A DNA stretch of 12,492 nucleotides from NCBI RefSeq assembly GCF_943912555.1, contig NZ_CALTUR010000049.1:1-12492 (forward strand), written 5' to 3'. Position numbers and translations under genes: made by a program. The notes below the pieces were generated by a model. It searched no databases, was not told the DNA's origin, and was given only the letters and a program-made list of their open reading frames with translations. Source of the DNA: an uncultured Streptococcus sp. GTDB taxonomy: Bacteria > Bacillota > Bacilli > Lactobacillales > Streptococcaceae. Positions 8,006 through 12,492 of this stretch are shown one piece after another (position 1 is the first letter of the stretch; each line of letters starts with the position of its first letter).

Positions 8006-8884
8006 CTAATCTTTATCAACGTAGCTAAAAACATCTTCTTTAAAGTATTTTTGAGAAAGCTTAGCTAAAGTACCGTCTTCTTTTAATTCTTTAATCGCTT
8101 TTTCATACTCTTTAGCAAACTTCTCGCCCTTTTCATCACGGTGAATCAATGGATAGGTTGGGATTCCTTTATAAGGGAACCAGCTAAGTTTGTCCGCATA
8201 TTGGTGGTAAGAACCATCCTCTGCTGTCACTGCCTTTTCAAAAGACAACTTGATATCAAAGAAGGCATCGTAACGTCCTTCTAAAACCCAAGCATAAGCA
8301 TCTGCCACCTTGAATGATTCAGCAGCTGTCAACTCAATTAGTGAATCCTTGTGCTTGTCATTATAACTATTGATAACATTCCACTGAGCATTTTGAGGGG
8401 AGATTGGTACTAATTTGCCTTTGTTTTTGGCGAAATCATCAATATTCTTATATTTGGCTTCATCTCCTTTTCTGACAGTAAAACCAATAATGCTGGCTCC
8501 TACTGGCTCAGATGGAATAATGAATTTCTTAGCCCGTTCATCTGTATACCAAGCACCTTTTGTTCCAATATCGTACTTGCCGGACTCAAGTCCAATCAAG
8601 AGATCATCATCACTAGTTCCAGTATACTCAAATTTATAATCCGCTAATTTCTCATCAACCGCCTTTAAAACAGCGACTTCATAACCATCTGATTCCCCTT
8701 TTTCGTCAATAAAATCATAAGGGACATAGTTTTGAGTATGGGCAACTTTTAAAGTTATTACTTGTCCAGACGAAGCTGCATCTGCACCTTTAGCAGATGC
8801 TCCCGCCAAAGTTCTACCAATAATTGTTGCTCCAAGCACTGCCGCAACCGCAACTCCACCAATAATCCATGTTTTCTTACTCAT
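8006..8884 (-). CDS. Amino-acid-type ABC substrate-binding protein, membrane-anchored
   Basis: Extracytoplasmic solute receptor of the bacterial periplasmic binding protein family 3 (polar amino acids, cystine), 292 residues. A basic start (MSKK) and a hydrophobic segment (about 6-24) form the export signal. The mature domain contains typical family stretches: YVPYDFIDEKGESDGYEV, where an aromatic/acidic patch contacts the ligand, then LLIGLESGKYDIG and a C-terminal LKEDGTLAKLSQKYF. Unusually for a Gram-positive receptor there is no lipobox cysteine. Either the hydrophobic segment stays as an anchor or signal peptidase I cuts near ASA-K (29-32). The stop codon of the upstream UroD-like gene overlaps its ribosome binding site (TAAAGGAG), so the two are co-translated. 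It feeds the permease/ATPase trio downstream. General resemblance to cystine receptors (TcyJ/TcyK type) is an impression only. Confidence 0.88.
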   Translation of the reverse strand: MSKKTWIIGGVAVAAVLGATIIGRTLAGASAKGADAASSGQVITLKVAHTQNYVPYDFIDEKGESDGYEVAVLKAVDEKLADYKFEYTGTSDDDLLIGLESGKYDIGTKGAWYTDERAKKFIIPSEPVGASIIGFTVRKGDEAKYKNIDDFAKNKGKLVPISPQNAQWNVINSYNDKHKDSLIELTAAESFKVADAYAWVLEGRYDAFFDIKLSFEKAVTAEDGSYHQYADKLSWFPYKGIPTYPLIHRDEKGEKFAKEYEKAIKELKEDGTLAKLSQKYFKEDVFSYVDKD

Positions 8885-8895
8885 ATTCTTCTCCT

Positions 8896-9894
8896 TTATT
8901 TAGCTACTGCTTCTCTCACCCACTGGATACGTTCCACTGCAATATCGCTCGGAATGGTACAATCTGCTCCAAGTATGAGGCCATCTTTACCTGTTTCTTC
9001 TATCAAGCGTTTGGTTTCAGCTTGAATTTCTTCCTTACTGCCTCGATAGAGAAGTCCCTCTTTTCCATTTTCAAATCCTCCCAAAACAGTACGACCCTTG
9101 AAAATCTCACGACCTTCTTTTAGGCTGATACCTTCTGGTCCAACTGCCCAATTAAAAACATGAGCTGGATAGTCGGCAAAGATATGAATATCGTTTCGGG
9201 CTCCTTCATAGCCACAGATATGAAGGATATTTACCCCACCAACCGACTTAGCTGCATTTAAAACAGTCAGTTCACTCGGCGCAATAATCTCCTGATAGTC
9301 TTCAACAGAAACACGCGCATCCTGAATACTTTGCACACTGAGATAAATACCGTCTGCTCCTGCATCTTTAATAATAGCTTGACTCAAACTAGCGATATCT
9401 TGCGCAATCACATCAAGTACTTTTTTCAATTTCTGAGAATCTTGAACTAAGAAATCTGCAATGAGATCATCTCCACCAGACACTTCTCCAAGTAACCATT
9501 TGAGGTAGGTAACAGGCGCAAAAATATTGTAAATAGCAACAATATCTTCCGTAAACTCCTGCTTAATCTTCTTAACTAATTCTACCTGCTCTCTAATCCA
9601 CGGATGATTTTGACCCAGAGGTTGAATCTCCGCCAACTCTTGAAGTGACTTGCCTTTAGCAATAACTGGATTTGGATAAGCAAAATAGCCATCACTCATC
9701 AACTTAATAAAGTCGGGATTTAGTTCATGGATAAATTGTTTGTGGCCTTGTATGTTCTTTTCAATAATCACAGGATTTGAAAATCCCTTTAACCACTCCT
9801 CTTCTGATGTAAAGTGGTGCCAAAAACCAACTGGCACACGATCGACTACTTCTCCTCTAAATGCTTTTAAAACCCATTCTCTTTTTTCTGACAT
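8896..9894 (-). CDS. UroD-like methyltransferase-family protein 1
   Basis: Protein of the UroD/MtaA TIM-barrel superfamily, 332 residues. It is not a haem enzyme: the MRQAGR-type substrate motif of uroporphyrinogen decarboxylase is absent and the N-terminal element reads RVPVGFW (19-25). It has His225-X-Cys227 in LHICG and Cys312 in GADC, the zinc-binding triad known from the methyltransferases MtaA, MtbA and CmuA, where zinc activates a thiol that accepts a methyl group. Roughly half the residues match the second UroD-like protein of this operon. It starts two bases after the stop of the small membrane protein gene and has only a weak ribosome binding site, so coupled translation is likely. 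The next gene is the substrate-binding protein, which suggests the enzyme acts on the imported compound. No corrinoid-binding partner is encoded nearby. Family is fairly certain; substrate and acceptor are unknown. Confidence 0.85.
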   Translation of the reverse strand: MSEKREWVLKAFRGEVVDRVPVGFWHHFTSEEEWLKGFSNPVIIEKNIQGHKQFIHELNPDFIKLMSDGYFAYPNPVIAKGKSLQELAEIQPLGQNHPWIREQVELVKKIKQEFTEDIVAIYNIFAPVTYLKWLLGEVSGGDDLIADFLVQDSQKLKKVLDVIAQDIASLSQAIIKDAGADGIYLSVQSIQDARVSVEDYQEIIAPSELTVLNAAKSVGGVNILHICGYEGARNDIHIFADYPAHVFNWAVGPEGISLKEGREIFKGRTVLGGFENGKEGLLYRGSKEEIQAETKRLIEETGKDGLILGADCTIPSDIAVERIQWVREAVAK

Positions 9895-9896
9895 CT

Positions 9897-10100
9897 TTAT
9901 TCTCTATTTCTTTCTTTTTCAACTAATAAAACACTGGCAATATCATTGGTTTGAATAAAAGGAAGACTTCCTTTCTGAAAATCCTGAACCCCATGACATC
10001 TTGGCCCTTCCTTACAAGTCAATCCCTTGCTAAGACTGATCGCAAGTAAGATGACAAAGCCAAGAACCATCCCTGCCAATAGCCACTTTTTTCTTTTCAT
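9897..10100 (-). CDS. Small single-pass membrane protein between the UroD-like genes
   Basis: Unrecognised protein of 67 residues. A basic N-terminus (MKRKKW) is followed by one hydrophobic segment (about 6-23), then a short outside or inside tail with a Cys29-X5-Cys35-His36 cluster and a charged end (VEKERNRE). It is likely real: a strong TAGGAGGG ribosome binding site precedes the ATG, the UroD-like gene 2 stop codon (TAG) lies inside that site, and its own stop is two bases before the next start. The cysteines could bind metal or form a disulphide, but nothing here proves either. It may be an accessory subunit that holds the UroD-like enzymes at the membrane or transporter; this is inference from position only. 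Confidence 0.7.
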   Translation of the reverse strand: MKRKKWLLAGMVLGFVILLAISLSKGLTCKEGPRCHGVQDFQKGSLPFIQTNDIASVLLVEKERNRE

Positions 10101-10109
10101 AAGACCCTC

Positions 10110-11117
10110 CTATTCTAAAACAGCAGCCTGACGAATCCAGTCCAATCTTTCTAATTCAAAATCATCTGGAACTGTACAATCCGCTCCAAGAAGGACTCCT
10201 CTAGTCCCAGATTCAGTCAACAAGCGTTTGGTTTCCTCTTGTAGTGCAGCCTTTCTACCTCCATAAAGCAAGCTCTGCTTCCCATTTTCAAAACCACCCA
10301 AGACCGCTTTGCCATGAAATAGCTCCTGACCTTGAGGTAAACTGACTGCTTCATGGTGGGTTGCCCAATTGAAAACCTGAGCTGGATAATCTTTGAAAAT
10401 AGTCACATTGTTACTGGCACCTTGGAAACCGCAGATATGCAGGATATTTATCCCACCTGCCTGATTGGCAGCTTCTAAAACCGTTATGTTGCTTGGCTCA
10501 ATATAGGTCTGATACAATTCTGCTGTGATGCGCTCATCCTGAATTTCTTGCGTACTGAGATAGATTCCATCTGCTCCACCATCCTGAATGATTTTTTTAG
10601 TTAGGATAGCGATATCCTCTGCTATCACGTCTAAAATTTCACTGAATAACTCTGGATTTTCAAGAAAAAGATCTGCAACCTCCTTATCACCTCTAGAAGT
10701 CTCTGTACGAAACCACCTTTTCAGGTAGGAAATTGGAGAAAAGATATTGTAGAATGAAGCAATTTCCTCAGTGAAGGTTGCTCGAATGGCTTGTACCACC
10801 TCTACTTGTTGCTGAATCCAAGGATGGTTTTCACCAATGGACTCAATAGAAGCCAACTCCTGAATACTTGCAACCGAAGGATTATAGACATTACTTGGAT
10901 AAATGAAAAAGCCGTCACTCATTATTTTGACAAAGTCAGGATGAATTCTTTCAACGTACTGCCGATGTCCCTCTACACTTTTTTGGAAGATACGTGGGTT
11001 ATTTAAACCTTGCCCTTTTTCCTCCAGTGTTACAAAATGAAACCAAAAGCCAACAGGAACCCGTTCCACCTCTTCTCCTCGTATGGCTTTAAAAACTAGT
11101 TCTCTTTTACTTGTCAT
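10110..11117 (-). CDS. UroD-like methyltransferase-family protein 2
   Basis: First gene of the operon, 335 residues, paralogue of UroD-like protein 1. The start at 11117 (MTSKRE) is chosen because it aligns with MSEKRE of the paralogue and has GGAG seven or so bases upstream; a GTG at 11156 in the same frame would add 13 unmatched residues. Both paralogues place RVPVGFW at residues 19-25. The zinc triad is His227-X-Cys229 in LHICG and Cys314 in GADC. The haem-enzyme motif is missing here too. Two diverged but equally intact copies in one operon suggest either a hetero-oligomer or two steps or substrates, for example one methyl-donor and one methyl-acceptor reaction. The exact chemistry cannot be read from the sequence. 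Its stop codon forms part of the ribosome binding site of the next gene. Confidence 0.85.
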   Translation of the reverse strand: MTSKRELVFKAIRGEEVERVPVGFWFHFVTLEEKGQGLNNPRIFQKSVEGHRQYVERIHPDFVKIMSDGFFIYPSNVYNPSVASIQELASIESIGENHPWIQQQVEVVQAIRATFTEEIASFYNIFSPISYLKRWFRTETSRGDKEVADLFLENPELFSEILDVIAEDIAILTKKIIQDGGADGIYLSTQEIQDERITAELYQTYIEPSNITVLEAANQAGGINILHICGFQGASNNVTIFKDYPAQVFNWATHHEAVSLPQGQELFHGKAVLGGFENGKQSLLYGGRKAALQEETKRLLTESGTRGVLLGADCTVPDDFELERLDWIRQAAVLE

Positions 11118-11148
11118 ACTTTTCTCCTTCCATTTGGATTGAAACCAT
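11107..11148 (-). CDS. Possible 13-codon leader reading frame overlapping the UroD-like 2 start
   Basis: An ATG at 11148 opens a 13-codon frame (MVSIQMEGEKYDK) ending with TAA at 11107-11109, eight bases past the ATG of UroD-like gene 2, in a different frame. It has its own well placed AGGAG (11156-11160) seven bases upstream, stronger than expected by chance. It could be a translated leader that couples or tunes expression of the operon, or a chance frame. The peptide shows no run of a single amino acid, so it is not a classical attenuator. Confidence 0.35.
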   Translation of the reverse strand: MVSIQMEGEKYDK

Positions 11149-11174
11149 CTTACCACTCCTTTTTGCCTTTTCCC

Positions 11175-11180
11175 AATATA
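11175..11180 (-). promoter_or_regulatory. Candidate -10 box for the UroD/ABC operon
   Basis: TATATT on the minus strand, about 58 bases upstream of the UroD-like 2 start and downstream of the terminator. No good -35 box lies 16-18 bases upstream; instead the dyad ATCAAGTTGAT (11189-11199) occupies that area. A poor -35 would suit an activator-dependent or repressor-controlled promoter. This is a weak call. Confidence 0.3.
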
Positions 11181-11187
11181 TATTGAC

Positions 11188-11210
11188 TATCAACTTGATT
11201 GGGATTGTTT
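11188..11210. repeat. 23-base direct repeat with inner dyad, copy near the operon start
   Basis: The plus strand reads TATCAACTTGATTGGGATT followed by GTTT. It contains the 11-base dyad ATCAA-C-TTGAT (11189-11199). It matches the copy at 11314-11336 at 19 of 23 positions. It lies just upstream of the candidate operon -10 box, a position suited to a regulator binding site. One-base loops rule out an RNA hairpin, so a DNA-binding protein is the more likely reader. Confidence 0.55.
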
Positions 11211-11222
11211 ATATCAATAACG

Positions 11223-11280
11223 AAAAAAATCTCTGGAAAGCTTGATTTTACCAGCTTTTCAGAGATTCTTTTCTTTCTTT
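11223..11280. terminator. Bidirectional terminator between the monooxygenase gene and the operon
   Basis: Arms AATCTCTG/CAGAGATT (outer) and AAAGCT/AGCTTT (inner), with one mismatch between them, form a long stem at 11228-11267. On the minus strand it is followed by a run of seven T, so it should end the monooxygenase transcript, about 70 bases after that gene's stop. On the plus strand it is followed by CTTTTCTTTCTTTT, so it should also stop transcription from the left. Confidence 0.85.
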
Positions 11281-11313
11281 TACTTTATTAAAATAGTTGT
11301 TATATAGATTTTT

Positions 11314-11336
11314 TATCAGCCTGATTAGGATTTTTT
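11314..11336. repeat. 23-base direct repeat with inner dyad, copy beside the monooxygenase stop
   Basis: The plus strand reads TATCAGCCTGATTAGGATT followed by TTTT, with the dyad ATCAG-C-CTGAT (11315-11325). Compared with the copy at 11188-11210, the two inner differences (A to G and T to C) are paired across the dyad and keep it perfect. The copies are 126 bases apart in the same orientation and flank the terminator. Confidence 0.55.
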
Positions 11337-11337
11337 A

Positions 11338-12388
11338 TTAAGCCTCTTTCATGGCAAAGTATTCCCGTACTTTGGGTGCCACTTGTGTGCCGAAGAGTTC
11401 AATAGCTTTCAGAACTTGATCATGAGGCATGGAACCAAGCGGTAGATGGAGCATGAAGCGGTCCAATCCTAAATCCTCTATCATGCGAATCAATTTTTCT
11501 GCCACCTGTTCTGTATTGCCCACAAACATAGCACCATTTGGCCCAACTTGCTCCAAATATTGTTCATAACGTAATTCCTGCCAGTGCGGACGGTCTTTGG
11601 AAATGGCATCCACCACTTGCTTGGTTGGATGGAAATAATCTTTCACCGCCTGCTCGCCATCTTCAGCAATCCAACCCCAAGAATGAGCTCCCACTTTCAA
11701 GTTTTTTTCTGCATGACCGATATCCCTACCAATCTCACGATAAGCCTGAATCAACTTTTTAAAATAACGAGGATTACCACCAATAATGGCATAGACTATC
11801 GGTAGGCCTGCCTGAGCAATCTTCACTGTTGATTCGACATGACCACCTGTCGCTATCCACAAGGGTAATTTGTCCTGAACTGGACGAGGATAGACTTCTT
11901 TGCCAGAAATCGTTTGGGTCAATTGCCCTTGCCAGTCTAGCTTGGTCTTTTCATTGACTAATTGAAGCAAATCTAATTTCTCATCAAAAAGCGCTTCGTA
12001 GTCTTTTAAGTCATAACCAAATAGAGGGAAAGATTCCGTGAAAGAACCCCTTCCAGCCATAATCTCCGCACGTCCATTTGACAAAGCATCGATAGTGGCA
12101 TACTGTTGGAACAAGCGAATCGGATCCATACTTGAGAGAATGCTGACTGCACTGGTCAAACGGATTTTCTTGGTATTGACTGCCCCAGGCGGCCAGGACA
12201 ATCTCTGGGGCTGATACTGCAAAATCCGCCCGATGGTGCTCGCCAATCCCATATACATCCAAACCAACCTTGTCAGCCAGTTCAATCTCTGCCACTAACT
12301 GGCGAATGCGTTCGGCATGACTGTAAGTCTGTCCAGTCCCCTCAAGCTCCGTTGTTTCCCCAAATGTTGAAATTCCCAATTCTACCAC
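11338..12388 (-). pseudogene. Luciferase-like flavin monooxygenase gene, broken by a one-base insertion
   Basis: LLM-class flavin-dependent oxidoreductase (bacterial luciferase-like TIM barrel). The start is GTG at 12388 with GGAG seven bases upstream. The first 67 residues ([11 protein letters not shown]... to APEIVLAA) are in one frame; the rest ([12 protein letters not shown]... to EYFAMKEA) is in the next. Removing the single T on the minus strand (plus-strand A at 12187) gives Ala-Ala-Gly-Ala-Val and one uninterrupted protein of 349 residues, about the family's normal length. Without that, translation adds 58 foreign residues and stops at 12011. Motifs include GEHHRADF near residue 50, [20 protein letters not shown] after the break, and PLWIATGG. 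No further lesion is visible, so the event is recent or a sequencing error. A very similar intact gene lies close to spuA in pneumococcus (from memory). The substrate is unknown. The promoter is unclear; TAGAAT at 12432-12437 next to the BOX element is a weak candidate -10. Confidence 0.85.
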
Positions 12389-12435
12389 AGTGATTCTCCT
12401 TGTCTACCTCTGTCCTTCAATTTGAAAAATTATTC

Positions 12436-12492
12436 TAATACTCAATGAAAATCAAAGAGCAAACTAGGAAGCTAGCCGCAGGCTGCTCAAAA
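12436..12492 (-). repeat. BOX element, cut by the window end
   Basis: TACTCAATGAAAATCAAAG and the sequence that follows, up to CTGCTCAAAA, is the boxC end and the beginning of boxB of a second BOX repeat. It has the same orientation as the one at 7841-7988 and retains the AGAGCAA missing there. It ends 48 bases before the monooxygenase start codon and so lies in that gene's upstream region. The remainder is outside the window. Confidence 0.88.

Noticed and set aside
8896..11117. Haem biosynthesis enzyme HemE (uroporphyrinogen decarboxylase)
   Set aside because: The substrate-binding MRQAGR-type motif is absent and the zinc triad of the methyltransferase branch is present in both proteins; no other haem genes are nearby.
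11118..11156. GTG at 11156 as start of UroD-like gene 2
   Set aside because: The extra 13 residues have no match in the paralogue, the AGGAG abuts the GTG, and the ATG at 11117 has a well spaced site.
12011..12388. Two separate genes, or programmed frameshifting, in the monooxygenase region
   Set aside because: The two frames join into one family-length protein on removing one base, the downstream frame has no convincing start signal, and no slippery site is present.

Overview
The window looks like chromosome of a mitis-group streptococcus (Streptococcus pneumoniae, S. pseudopneumoniae or S. mitis). It has low GC, strong AGGAGG-type ribosome binding sites, one complete and one cut-off BOX repeat (the intergenic element typical of pneumococcus and its close relatives), and a wall-anchored pullulanase with the YSIR-type signal peptide that I recognise as SpuA. 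No phage, insertion sequence, CRISPR array, tRNA or rRNA was seen.

Layout. The left third is on the plus strand. First comes a stand-alone regulator of the Mga type (84-1562) with its own promoter and terminator. Next is spuA (1675-5559), preceded by an extended -10 promoter overlapped by a near-perfect catabolite response element and followed by a strong terminator. Everything to the right is on the minus strand and converges on spuA. Reading right to left, a luciferase-like flavin monooxygenase gene, broken by one extra base (12388-11338), ends before a bidirectional terminator. A seven-gene operon then follows: UroD-like protein 2 (11117-10110), a 67-residue single-pass membrane protein, UroD-like protein 1, an amino-acid-type substrate-binding protein, two permeases and an ATPase (ending at 5635). 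Most junctions have gaps of 2 to 11 bases, and two stop codons sit in the next gene's ribosome binding site. The exception is a 178-bp gap filled by the BOX element between the binding protein and the permeases.

How the genes may work together. SpuA debranches glycogen or other alpha-glucans at the cell surface and is probably under CcpA control. The minus-strand operon is the less familiar part. Its two UroD-like paralogues are not haem-pathway enzymes: both carry the His-X-Cys...Cys zinc triad of the MtaA/MtbA/CmuA methyltransferase branch. Together with a polar-amino-acid ABC importer this suggests uptake and methyl (or alkyl) transfer from an imported small molecule. No corrinoid protein is encoded here, so the substrate and methyl acceptor are unknown. 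A 23-base direct repeat occurs twice, exactly 126 bases apart, on either side of the bidirectional terminator upstream of this operon. Its differences preserve the inner dyad, so it may be an operator. A 13-codon leader reading frame overlaps the first operon gene.
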